Assembly: GCF_013426915.1 (NCBI RefSeq)
Contig: NZ_AP023181.1
Coordinates: forward strand, 1,116,001 to 1,180,000
Direction: 5' to 3'
Source of the DNA: Paraburkholderia sp. PGU19
Lineage (GTDB): Bacteria; Pseudomonadota; Gammaproteobacteria; Burkholderiales; Burkholderiaceae
DNA length: 64,000 nucleotides
Positions 32,949 through 41,121 of the stretch are shown piece after piece (positions within the stretch are counted from its first letter, which is position 1; each line of letters opens with the position of its first letter). The notes under the pieces were generated by a model that saw nothing but the letters and a program-made list of their open reading frames with translations, did not search any database and had not been told where the DNA came from. Made by a program: the position numbers and the translations under genes.

Positions 32949-33608
32949 ATGCGAAGGCAACGGCTCCTCGCTGCGCTCGCGGGTCTCGCGTGCTCGGCAA
33001 CACTGGTCGGGGCGCAGGCGCAGGGCTCGGCCTATACAAATAACCCAGTGAGCGTGATGGCCGGTCCAGCCAACGATTACCCCGTTGTGGCCCAACTCGA
33101 CGCCAACGTGACCGTCTCGGTCTTGGGGTGCACCGACACCTATGACTGGTGCGAGGTGGCGCTCGGCGACCTGCACGGCTGGGTCTACGCCGGCTGGCTC
33201 AGCTATCTGTACGAAGGTAACATCGTGCCTCTGCTCGGCTATAGCGTGGTGATCGGCGTTCCGGTCGTGGTGTTCACGATCGACTCTTATTGGGGCCACT
33301 ACTATCGCGGACGCCCTTGGTACAAGGACCGCGATCATTGGCGCAACGCGCCGCACGCGGGCTGGTCGCCGGGCTATGCAACACCCCGTCAGATCGTGCC
33401 GGCGCAGGGGCGACTGCGGCCCTACGCCATGGCGGGGGGGGGGCCGGCCCATGCACGCGTCTATCATGTAGGGCCGCCGCCCGGCGGCGCATGGCCTGCC
33501 TCAAGGTCCGCCCACACGCCAATACAGGGTGCACGCGTCGGGAGCCAGCCACTGCCTCATTCACAGTGGTCACATTCGGAGTCGAGCGAGCGGACCACCG
33601 GACATTGA
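32949..33608 (+). CDS. Exported SH3-domain protein
   Basis: A 219-residue protein. Residues 1-25 form a Sec signal peptide (RLLAALAGLACSATLVGAQA). Residues about 30-90 are a bacterial SH3 domain (VSVMAGPANDYPVVAQLDAN to LHGWVYAGWLSYLY), expected to bind cell-wall peptides. After it come a hydrophobic patch (VVIGVPVVVFTIDSYWGHYY) and a Pro/His/Gly-rich tail, as in many Burkholderia relatives. An AGGAGG site precedes the ATG. A run of ten G at 33434-33443 inside the coding region makes the tail (from about residue 162) prone to frameshifting. The sequence as given keeps one open frame to 33608. Confidence 0.85.
   Translation: MRRQRLLAALAGLACSATLVGAQAQGSAYTNNPVSVMAGPANDYPVVAQLDANVTVSVLGCTDTYDWCEVALGDLHGWVYAGWLSYLYEGNIVPLLGYSVVIGVPVVVFTIDSYWGHYYRGRPWYKDRDHWRNAPHAGWSPGYATPRQIVPAQGRLRPYAMAGGGPAHARVYHVGPPPGGAWPASRSAHTPIQGARVGSQPLPHSQWSHSESSERTTGH
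33434..33443 (+). repeat. Run of ten G inside the SH3-protein gene
   Basis: Ten consecutive G bases encode part of the Gly-rich linker. Homopolymers of this length slip during replication and could switch the C-terminal tail in or out of frame. It could equally be a sequencing artefact. Confidence 0.6.
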
Positions 33609-33894
33609 CGCGGCGGCTGTGGTACTCCCATTCCTGGGTTCGGTTTGGGCCGGTCCGAAAATAGCTGCCATGGAGCGCGCTGTTCGCTTGATCACTGGTC
33701 CGGACCTCATAGGCTGTCGCCGGCCTCACGTCGGCCAGTTCCACGATTTCCAGCATGATCGCCGTATTGCGATCCCCCCGTGCTCGGTCGGGAATGGTGG
33801 TTTGGCCGAGCGCCAGAGTGGCGAGATGGGGCGCTCAGTGACCATTGAAGCGTGGAAGGGGACGTGTGGACCGGATGAGCCTGAACGGCGGAAA

Positions 33895-34003
33895 CGGGTC
33901 GCAAGTACCCATTCGGTCCGAACGATTTCTGACATTCGAGGCTACGACGGAGCCAATGGCAAAGCGCCCTTGATCTGCCTCACAATGGCCGACATTCCAA
34001 CGT
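33895..34003 (-). repeat. Dispersed intergenic repeat, copy 1 (inverted)
   Basis: Read on the minus strand this is a close match to copies 34067-34176 and 49204-49314. Shared blocks include GGCTCCGTCGTAG, TCGAATGTCAG and GGCGC-TTGCC. It does not encode a protein. Together with copy 2 it forms a long inverted repeat separated by about 63 bp. Confidence 0.6.
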
Positions 34004-34066
34004 CCGAAAAGGCGGAGAGTCGTTGTGGGTGCAAGCATCACTGCCCGGACTTCGGCCAGAGCGGTC

Positions 34067-34176
34067 CTTGGAGTGTTTGCCGCTGTGAGGCAGATGAGAG
34101 GCGCCTTGCCGCCATTGGCTCCGTCGTAGTCTCGAATGTCAGGTGCCGATGCCAGTGAATGAGTACTCGCGACCCG
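34067..34176 (+). repeat. Dispersed intergenic repeat, copy 2
   Basis: Begins CTTGGAGTGTTTGCCGCTGT and ends CTCGCGACCC. It matches copy 1 on the opposite strand and copy 3 at 49204 on the same strand over its whole length. Confidence 0.6.
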
Positions 34177-34383
34177 GATCGGCCATCCGCCCCTGCGTTG
34201 CATAAACGGCCACTTCGAAAGTGCAACGGCCCTTCGCGTTGCTGCCAATCCCTAGACTCTCCCAGGTCGGGCCATCGTCGCGCAGACTTTGTCGTTGAGT
34301 GTCGCAATGGTGAGCGGGTCTTACTGCATTCCATATCGACAGACTGCTTCGCTCAGTCACCTGATTACACGTCCGCACCGATC

Positions 34384-35028
34384 TCATCCGTCAACGATAC
34401 GGGCCGCCCCCTTCGTCAGAATATCCACAACGCGTCGGACCTGCTCCGACTCGTGAACGCCTGTTGCGCACCAGACGGCAAAGTGTTCGCAATTGTTGAA
34501 CACAAGGTCATAGCCATCCTCATCCAACCGACCGAGCGCTCGTTCCGCGATCTTGTCGGGAGAAAACGTCTCGTAAAACTTCGCATTGGGACTGCGCACC
34601 GGCCGGCTTCACGGCTGCGGCGGCCTTCCAAAGTCTGATGTCACCTGATAGGTCTCGTGCTTTCGGGATTCATAAATCGATGTCGGGAAGGTCACTACCT
34701 TCAGTTCGGTCGCGCCGTCCATGAAATCTTTTAGCGTCGTTTTGATAATCCGGTTAGCGTCGCTTGATAGCTCGCCTGCCCCTTTCTTGTCGTTGCTGAA
34801 GTGCACGACGGCGGAATCCGAAATGTAGATACCGTAGTGGTCGTATAGCCCGAGGCGGCGGCTAACCTTGATCACTGCGCCCTTCGAAAGCGTCTTTGTC
34901 ATCGAGAGCTTCGGTGTCTTTACGTGCCCGATCGAAACGGCGTACGGGTCTTTCATGATCTCGGGGAAGCTTTCTACTGCGTCTTTGATGCCGCTGAATG
35001 CGTCCGCAATTGAATCCCAGATGGACAT
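34384..35028 (-). pseudogene. LRAT/NlpC-like domain protein broken by one in-frame stop
   Basis: The intact product would be about 213 residues. The first part has YDHYGIYISDSAVVHFS, the histidine-bearing start of an LRAT (lecithin:retinol acyltransferase-like) papain-fold domain. The second part, in the same frame, has YDLVFNNCEHFAVWCATG with the catalytic NCEHF cysteine and then VHESEQVRRV. The two are separated only by a TGA at 34609-34611 (context CCG TGA AGC). So this is a single nonsense mutation, a sequencing error, or readthrough. LRAT-like proteins in bacteria are often thiol hydrolases or acyltransferases. Start is uncertain: the helical segment beginning MSIWDSIADAF (35028) is my choice. 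Confidence 0.72.
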
Positions 35029-35764
35029 GACTTGGTCGCTGAATCTAGTTGTAGATATCATCCTTATCGACCGGTGCCCAGTAATCTTTAGAGTCTTCGT
35101 GGCCTTTTGAGTGCGATCTTCTGATACGTCTCCATCGCCATTCGTAGCAGGTGTGTCGAGAAGCATCCGATGGAAAGGCGCGCAACCGCGCGGATCGTCG
35201 GGTGCTACCGAATCGAATGACTGTTTGTCGTGCCCGTTTAGACATTTGGATGTCGAGGCTGCGGCGATCGCGAGCGGCTGAAGCTGGCCGGTTTGACCCG
35301 TTTGACAATGACATCACAAAGCTGACGCTGGCGTGAACCGATGAGTTTGACCGGCGGCTTACGGCGACGCCGGCGAGCGCGTACTGTCGGCCTGTTCTGT
35401 TGAAAAACTCCGCGACCGCGAGTTGAGTGCGGTTTTCGGGGGTCTTCTTACCCTTGAGCGATTTTCGCGAGCGGCTTGTGGCGCGATCTGAGACGCCGAT
35501 TTTTCGCGAGCCAGTCCTGCGGCACAAAAGAGCGAGTTATTCAACACAAGCGACCAATAGTTGCCATTCTCGCAACACAGAAGGCCGCCATTCCACTAGT
35601 GGGTTTATCGTCAGTCTCATATTCGTCTGGCGTGAGGGCCTTTCAGTGCGGCGGTCAGGCCGCGCCCCGCTGCTGCATATACGATTTGCTATCATCACCC
35701 GCTTCGACCAATCTCATACACGCCGGCTCGACTGCTGTCCCGAGCCCCGAAAGCAGCGGCTTCC
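35029..35764. other. Intergenic region holding a 149-bp MITE-like element
   Basis: No complete gene is seen. The region contains the MITE at 35398-35546. A reading frame continuing upstream of the LRAT-like gene to 35166 lacks conserved sequence. The HNH gene promoter presumably lies in 35600-35760. Confidence 0.4.
35398..35546. mobile_element. MITE-like element, copy 1 (149 bp)
   Basis: The ends TGTTGAAAAACTC (35398-35410) and GAGTTATTCAACA (35534-35546) are inverted repeats, with one mismatch. The interior aligns without gaps to copy 2 at 43788-43936, which is also exactly 149 bp; both contain GGTTTTCGGGGGTCTTCTTA at the same offset. It encodes no transposase. It is too short to move by itself and presumably depended on a full-length relative. 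Confidence 0.72.
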
Positions 35765-36673
35765 ATGACTACGCTCGACGATTTAAAACCAACTGAGAAG
35801 CAGCTCGTTGATCACGTTTGTGATGAACTCAACATTCCGCGTGGCAGCGTCTTCAATTGGTGCTTTGGCACGGCCGATGGCCCCAATGTGATGTTTCAGT
35901 GGTGGCAATTCCTTGCCGAACAAGACGGAGTGGTCAGTTTTGAGGAAGGTACAGCGGATTGGATGGAGAAAAATCGTTGGACCGCTCACCCGAACCAGTT
36001 ATCTCGCGCCCAAGCAGTTATCAACTTGGTTTTGAATGCCTATCTGAAGAAGCGTCCCCTTCACATCGCGATCGTTGATGGGACGATTGAGAAGGTGAAC
36101 CAGCGCGAGACAAGCACCGCAACCAAACGACAGCTGGACGGCGAGTTGTGGTGGCCACATCACCGCGACCCGGTCAGCGGGAATATCATTGTCTTGCGGG
36201 GAGTACCCCAGCCTGCCGACTTTGATCCGCAAAAGGAAATTCTCCAGCCAGAGCGGGCCTCGATCCAAGCTGAGTCGCCGCCACCGCCCGTAATCAAAAC
36301 CAAAACAACAGTCTTTGACCGCGATCCGGCCGTGGCCAAGCAGGTCAAGTACCGCGCTAGGGACGGGCTTTGCGAGCGTTGCAGAGAGCAAGGTTTCGAA
36401 ACGCACCGAGGCGGTTTTTATCTCGAAGCGCACCACGTCATCCCATTGAATTGCGACGGACCTGACCTTGAGTGGAACGTAGTAGCGATCTGCGCCGACT
36501 GCCACAAAAAGGCGCACTTTTCGAAGGAGAGGAAACAGATTCGTGATGATCTGATTATGGACGTTCTAATCCCTCTCTTCCCCGACAAGATGGATCAACT
36601 CGACGAACTCACGCGTAAGATGGACTTCGGATTGCATACCGAGCGGAACATCGAGTCCGACGCAATGACCTAG
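35765..36673 (+). CDS. HNH endonuclease with a long N-terminal domain
   Basis: A 302-residue nuclease. The HNH domain is at about 190-260: CERCREQGFETHRGGFYLEA with the first zinc-ligand pair, AHHVIPL with the catalytic histidine, and ICADCHKKAHF with the second pair. The N-terminal 150 residues are family-specific and may recognise DNA or modified bases; I do not recognise them. The context (a DNA methylase remnant just downstream and repeats on both sides) suggests a restriction or defence cassette that has partly decayed. No ribosome-binding site is obvious before the ATG. A hairpin follows the stop within 25 bp. Confidence 0.85.
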   Translation: MTTLDDLKPTEKQLVDHVCDELNIPRGSVFNWCFGTADGPNVMFQWWQFLAEQDGVVSFEEGTADWMEKNRWTAHPNQLSRAQAVINLVLNAYLKKRPLHIAIVDGTIEKVNQRETSTATKRQLDGELWWPHHRDPVSGNIIVLRGVPQPADFDPQKEILQPERASIQAESPPPPVIKTKTTVFDRDPAVAKQVKYRARDGLCERCREQGFETHRGGFYLEAHHVIPLNCDGPDLEWNVVAICADCHKKAHFSKERKQIRDDLIMDVLIPLFPDKMDQLDELTRKMDFGLHTERNIESDAMT

Positions 36674-36697
36674 AACGCGCAGCGCCGCCCCGAAAAA

Positions 36698-36729
36698 AAG
36701 CCCCGCGAGTCTTTCACTCGTCAGGGCTT
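36698..36729 (-). terminator. Hairpin terminator after the HNH gene
   Basis: AAGCCCCGCGAGT (36698-36710) pairs with ACTCGTCAGGGCTT (36716-36729) apart from a small bulge, around the loop CTTTC. The seven A bases at 36693-36699 give a T-run only when read on the minus strand. So it is best as a minus-strand terminator, though it may work in both directions. Confidence 0.6.
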
Positions 36730-36894
36730 GAGAGAACCCATGTACCCCAAGCTTCGAATGCAGTCCGGTTCCATTTAGATGTGTCGCGCACACCCGGAAG
36801 GAAGGGTACGCCCAAATGAAGAACGGAACAGATACGCAAGCCAGCGCGAACGCACCGCACCAATCCACAACATTCATTTTTCTCATGTCGCGAC

Positions 36895-37380
36895 CCCGAA
36901 ACTTTTGGGGGGAAGGCGTCGCGAGCGGACCGCAATGAGGGCTTCGTCGATCCGAGCCCGCAATTCCAGCACGGCTCGACGTTTCGCGACGCTGAGAACC
37001 TCGGCACTGAGCGCGGTGGCAACTTTTATCCGACGGTGAAGCCGACCGACCTGAAGGCAAATCTGTGCAGGCTGGTTACACCGCTGGCGGGCACGGTGCT
37101 CGACCCGTTCATGGGCTCCGGTTCAACTGGCAAATCAGCGAAGTGGGAAGGATTCCGTTTTGTCGGCATTGACATGACGCCTGAGTACGTCGAGATCGCT
37201 CGCGCGCGGATCCGATTCGAGTGCGAGCATCGGGACGAGGAGCAGCGTATTGCGATCGCTCACAATTCCGGTTTTTTGAGTTTGGTGGAGAACGGCGAGC
37301 TTCCACGCAAGTTGTTGATCTCGTGCAGATGCCGGAAAAACAAGCGCGCAGTTGGACCACCGCGCCGTCTGATCAAGTGA
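36895..37380 (+). pseudogene. Truncated DNA methyltransferase (C-terminal part)
   Basis: The frame from about 36895 reads GGKASRADRNEGF, then NFYPTVKPTDLKANLCRLVT, then VLDPFMGSGSTGKSAKWEGF and FVGIDMTPEYVEIARARI. These are the late motifs of an N6-adenine/N4-cytosine DNA methyltransferase, including the DPFMGSGSTG S-adenosylmethionine loop and the VKP segment just before it. The upstream half with the catalytic (D/N)PPY motif is missing, and no start codon exists at the break. It is therefore a remnant, probably of a phage or restriction-modification methylase, next to the HNH nuclease. The last 45 residues do not look conserved. Confidence 0.75.
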
Positions 37381-37732
37381 CAGTTAGCTGATGCCTAAGA
37401 GTCTTCCGAGCGACCAGATAACATCAATGTCGAACGGCGGCAACTGGCCGAGAGCACCAGTTCAATGAAGGTGTTGTAGGGCAGCCGTTGAAATCTTCAA
37501 CGGCTGCTTTCGGGCGTCTTCCGTGAATGAGCACAGTCGGCCACCAACGGTCGGTCGCGTGTGCGTCAGCGCAGACATTCGAACGTCGGCTCCCACTCAG
37601 ACTTCGGACGTTTGGCATGGCAGACCCACCTCGTCCCATCGGCCATCAGTCCATCACTTGAGAGCCGCTCGCCTGATAGCCGAGAGTTGGTATCGGTAAT
37701 TCAGATTGCGGACTTCCGCCTTTGCCTGCCCC
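37381..37732. other. Intergenic region with a strong hairpin
   Basis: No gene is seen. A perfect hairpin is at 37481-37507, and repeat-like pieces such as CAGACATTCGAACGTCGGCT follow near 37577. Confidence 0.4.
37481..37507. terminator. Perfect 12-bp stem hairpin
   Basis: GCAGCCGTTGAA pairs exactly with TTCAACGGCTGC around ATC, followed by TTTC on the plus strand. It is a probable intrinsic terminator, about 100 bp beyond the methylase remnant, and could also stop transcription from the IclR gene. Confidence 0.55.
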
Positions 37733-38578
37733 CTACGCTGCCGGTGCTTCGGCGACATAGCCAAGTCTGGCGCTGATGGCTTGTGCCTCGCGCCGCACGG
37801 CGGTGGCAATCGGCCCATTGATCGATGAGTCGAATCCTCCGGTCGCCCCCAGCGCCGTCAGGGTTCCGCACAGCCTGCCGTTGAAGTCGAAGAGCGGCGC
37901 AGCGACCGCGCTGATTCCTTTCAGGTTGGTGTCTTTGACCGTTGCGCACTGCGCGGCCTTGACTTCGGCTCTGAGCCGCCCGACAGGATCGTTGGCGTCA
38001 AGCTGGCCTCGCAGGTCGGCTGAAGCGTGCGCCAGTTCGTCTTCCGCCATTGCACGGACGCGGGACTCATCCAGCAGCCCAAGAAAGACCCGGCCCGTAG
38101 CAGACCACAGCACCGACATTACGGAGCCCACCCGGACGTTGACCGTCACCGGCAGACCAGGCTCCTCAAAACGCACGATCGTCGGACCCCGGTTACCCAT
38201 CACCGCGACGAAACAGGTGACCTCAAGACTTTCCCTGAGCAGCACCAGTGACGGCTCGGCCACCCGGATTGGGTCGACCAGCCGCATCGCAGTGAGTCCG
38301 ATCGCGAGACATTCCGTCCCCAGCACGTACAGCTGGGTGAGCGGCTCCTGGGCGACCAGAGATTCTTCCATCAGGCTGACCAGATAGCGATGCACCTTCG
38401 CCGGACTCTCGTCGACGTAGGCTGCGAGCGCCGTCAGCGACGCGCGTCCACCGAGAGTGGCCAGGCCTTTCAGCAAGACTACCGCTGTCGTTGCGGATTG
38501 CACGCGCTGGCGGCGTCCGCGATCCGGTACGGCAGCGGTCGTCGTCCCGGTTGGCGTGATAACTGAGCTTTTTTTCAT
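37733..38578 (-). CDS. IclR family transcriptional regulator of the P450 cluster
   Basis: A 281-residue regulator. After a short basic leader, residues about 27-85 form the winged helix-turn-helix (SLTALAAYVDESPAKVHRYL). Residues about 100-275 form the IclR effector domain, ending with GISAVAAPLFDFNGRLCGTL. IclR proteins in soil bacteria usually control aromatic-compound catabolism. This gene diverges from the P450-reductase gene across 115 bp that hold a TACGCA palindrome and repeat, so direct control of the P450-transporter genes is very likely. A GGAG site precedes the ATG. The effector is presumably the P450 substrate or its product. Confidence 0.92.
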   Translation of the reverse strand: MKKSSVITPTGTTTAAVPDRGRRQRVQSATTAVVLLKGLATLGGRASLTALAAYVDESPAKVHRYLVSLMEESLVAQEPLTQLYVLGTECLAIGLTAMRLVDPIRVAEPSLVLLRESLEVTCFVAVMGNRGPTIVRFEEPGLPVTVNVRVGSVMSVLWSATGRVFLGLLDESRVRAMAEDELAHASADLRGQLDANDPVGRLRAEVKAAQCATVKDTNLKGISAVAAPLFDFNGRLCGTLTALGATGGFDSSINGPIATAVRREAQAISARLGYVAEAPAA

Positions 38579-38641
38579 GGCTCCATTTTAACGGGGCACG
38601 CCTTGTGGCAACGGACCGTCTCGTAAACCCCGAGAGTAATT

Positions 38642-38668
38642 TACGCAATGCGTATTATAGTTACGCAT
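38642..38668. promoter_or_regulatory. Palindromic operator between the IclR and P450 genes
   Basis: TACGCA-A-TGCGTA (38642-38654) is a perfect inverted repeat, and a third TACGCA lies at 38662-38667, two helical turns from the first. The array overlaps the AT-rich start region of the P450 gene and is the best candidate site for the divergent IclR protein. Confidence 0.6.
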
Positions 38669-38693
38669 ATTGATTTTACATCAGGAGACTTTG

Positions 38694-41039
38694 GTGAGCG
38701 AGACCATTTCCACGGAGCATGGCTCCGCATGTCCTTTTCATCATGGTGCGCAAACTAACCCGAGCCGCACGGGGTCGGGTTGCCCTGTCAGTCGGCGGGC
38801 CGCGGAGTTCGATCCGTTCGAAGACGGCTATCAGCAGGACCCGCCGGAGTACGTGCGCTGGGCACGCGAACAGGAACCGGTGTTCTACAGCCCGAAGCTC
38901 GGCTACTGGGTCGTCACCCGTTACGACGACATCAAGGCGATCTTCCGCGACAACCTCACGTTCAGTCCCTCGATCGCGCTCGAAAAGATCACACCGACCG
39001 GCCCCGAAGCGAACGGTGTGCTGGCCTCGTACGGTTACGCAATGAACCGCACGCTGGTGAATGAAGATGAACCGGCGCACATGCCGCGTCGGCGGGCGCT
39101 AATGGACCCATTTACGCCCGAGGCACTTAAGCATCACGAGCCAATGGTCCGGCGGCTCGCGAGCGAATACGTAGACCGTTTCATCGACAACGGCAAAGCG
39201 GACCTCGTCGACCAGATGCTCTGGGAAGTGCCGTTGACCGTCGCGCTGCATTTCCTCGGTGTACCGGAAGAAGACATGGACACACTGCGCGAATACTCGA
39301 TCGCGCACACGGTCAATACCTGGGGGCGACCCAAGCCCGAAGAGCAGGTCGAAGTCGCGCATGCGGTCGGCAAATTCTGGCAGTTCGCGGGCAAGGTGCT
39401 CGACAAGATGCGTCAGGATCCGGACGGCCCTGGCTGGATGCAATACGGCATTCGCAAACAGAAGGAACTGCCCGAAGTCGTCACCGACTCGTACCTGCAT
39501 TCGATGATGATGGCTGGCATCGTGGCCGCACACGAAACGACGGCGAACGCCACAGCGAACGCCATGAAGCTGTTGCTCGAGCACCCGCAGACATGGCGTG
39601 ATATCTGCGAAGACCCCGGCCTCATACCGAACGCAGTGGAAGAGTGCTTGCGGCATAACGGCTCGGTCGCGGCATGGCGGCGTCTTGCGACATGCGACGT
39701 GACCGTGGGGGGCGTCGACATTCCTGCGGGATCGAAGCTGCTGATCGTCACGTCGTCAGCGAATCACGACGAACATCAGTTTGCGGATGCCGATCTCTTC
39801 GACATCCGTCGCGAGAATGCCAGCGACCAACTGACGTTCGGCTACGGGTCACATCAATGTATGGGGAAGAACCTCGCACGCATGGAGATGCAGATCTTCC
39901 TCGAGGAGTTCACCCGTCGCCTTCCGCACATGCGTCTTTCTGCACAGCGCTTCTCGTACGTACCCAACACGTCGTTCCGCGGCCCTGAGCATCTGCTCGT
40001 CGAATGGGACCCGGCGATGAATCCAGAGCGCAATGACGCATCGGTGCTCAAACCGCGTAATGCGGTACGCATTGGCGAGCCGTCGGCACACGCGCTCAGC
40101 CGGCCGGTTGTCGTTACGTCGGTGTCCCGCGAGACACCCGATATCGTTCGTGTCAGGTTTGCATCGCCGGATGGGCGGCCGCTGCCGCGCTGGACTGCGG
40201 GTTCGCATGTCGACGTCGAATGTGGTGCAACGGGCATCTCTCGCCAGTATTCGCTATGCGGAGACCCCGATGATGCAGGAGCACTTGAAATTGCAGTGCT
40301 CAGGGAGAAGGAAAGCCGGGGCGGTTCGGCGTGGATGCACGACAACGTCACGGTCGGTGCACAGTTGAGAATTCGTGGACCGCGCAATCATTTCCGACTC
40401 GACGAATCAGTGAAGAAACTGATCCTGATCGCAGGCGGCATCGGCATCACGCCCATCAGTGCCATGGCGCGCCGTGCCAAAACGCTAGGCATCGGTTATG
40501 AAGTTCATTTCAGCGGACACACGCGGGCCTCGATGGTTTTGCTACCGGAGCTTGCCGAACTTCATGGTGAACGGCTTCGCGTGTATGTGTCGGATGAAGG
40601 GACGCGTAACGATTTCACCGTTCTGAACGTGGAAAACGGCACACTGGTCTATGCATGTGGACCAGTTCGCATGCTCGACGCCCTGCAGAAAGCGAGCACC
40701 ACATGGCCCGACGACTCGCTAAAGGTCGAGCATTTCGAATCGAAGCTCGGCGCGCTCGATCCCGCTAACGAACACGCGTTCGAAGTGGAACTGAAGGATT
40801 CGGGACTCGTCGTCGTGGTGCCCGCCAATCAGACACTGCTCGAGGCGCTGCGCAAGGCGAACGTCGATGTGCAGAGCGATTGCGAAGAGGGCTTATGCGG
40901 GTCGTGCGAAGTTCGTGTACTCGCCGGCGAAGTCGATCATCGGGACGTGGTGCTGACCAACGGTGAGCGGCAATCCAATACCCGCATGATGACCTGCTGT
41001 TCCCGCGCGGCGGGCAGGAAGCTCGTGCTGGAACTTTGA
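38694..41039 (+). CDS. Self-sufficient cytochrome P450 fused to a phthalate-dioxygenase-type reductase
   Basis: A 781-residue fusion resembling CYP116B enzymes (P450RhF type). The P450 domain spans about 1-440: I-helix AGIVAAHETTANA near 274, ExxR region AVEECLRHN, and heme loop FGYGSHQCMGKNLARME with the ligand C389. A reductase follows: FMN-binding RQYSLC near 517, NADH site AGGIGITPISAMA near 580, and YACGP. The plant-type [2Fe-2S] ferredoxin closes the chain with C730, C735, C738 and C768 in DCEEGLCGSCEVRVL and MTCCSR. Electrons pass from NAD(P)H through FMN and the iron-sulphur centre to heme. Likely jobs are hydroxylation or O-dealkylation of aromatics. GTG 38694 is preceded by AGGAG. 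Confidence 0.93.
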   Translation: MSETISTEHGSACPFHHGAQTNPSRTGSGCPVSRRAAEFDPFEDGYQQDPPEYVRWAREQEPVFYSPKLGYWVVTRYDDIKAIFRDNLTFSPSIALEKITPTGPEANGVLASYGYAMNRTLVNEDEPAHMPRRRALMDPFTPEALKHHEPMVRRLASEYVDRFIDNGKADLVDQMLWEVPLTVALHFLGVPEEDMDTLREYSIAHTVNTWGRPKPEEQVEVAHAVGKFWQFAGKVLDKMRQDPDGPGWMQYGIRKQKELPEVVTDSYLHSMMMAGIVAAHETTANATANAMKLLLEHPQTWRDICEDPGLIPNAVEECLRHNGSVAAWRRLATCDVTVGGVDIPAGSKLLIVTSSANHDEHQFADADLFDIRRENASDQLTFGYGSHQCMGKNLARMEMQIFLEEFTRRLPHMRLSAQRFSYVPNTSFRGPEHLLVEWDPAMNPERNDASVLKPRNAVRIGEPSAHALSRPVVVTSVSRETPDIVRVRFASPDGRPLPRWTAGSHVDVECGATGISRQYSLCGDPDDAGALEIAVLREKESRGGSAWMHDNVTVGAQLRIRGPRNHFRLDESVKKLILIAGGIGITPISAMARRAKTLGIGYEVHFSGHTRASMVLLPELAELHGERLRVYVSDEGTRNDFTVLNVENGTLVYACGPVRMLDALQKASTTWPDDSLKVEHFESKLGALDPANEHAFEVELKDSGLVVVVPANQTLLEALRKANVDVQSDCEEGLCGSCEVRVLAGEVDHRDVVLTNGERQSNTRMMTCCSRAAGRKLVLEL

Positions 41040-41121
41040 AAACATTTCCTTTGTATTTACTGCCGAGCCGCCAGAACGAACAGGTCATGAACAAGAGCGG
41101 CCGGCTCACCAGGAGACATCC

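Larger units (their letters stand above)
33609..34383. other. Gene-free region built of inverted dispersed repeats
   Basis: No coding gene is supported. The main content is an inverted pair of about 110-bp repeats at 33895-34003 and 34067-34176. The flanks (33750-33890 and 34177-34300) carry further repeat-like pieces such as CGGCCACTTCGAAAGTGCAA. Confidence 0.5.

Noticed and set aside
36734..36886. Possible small minus-strand membrane protein beginning MRKMNVVDWCGAF
   Set aside because: It has no good ribosome-binding site. Its reading frame runs through a hairpin terminator and into the end of the HNH gene. Kept only as a note.
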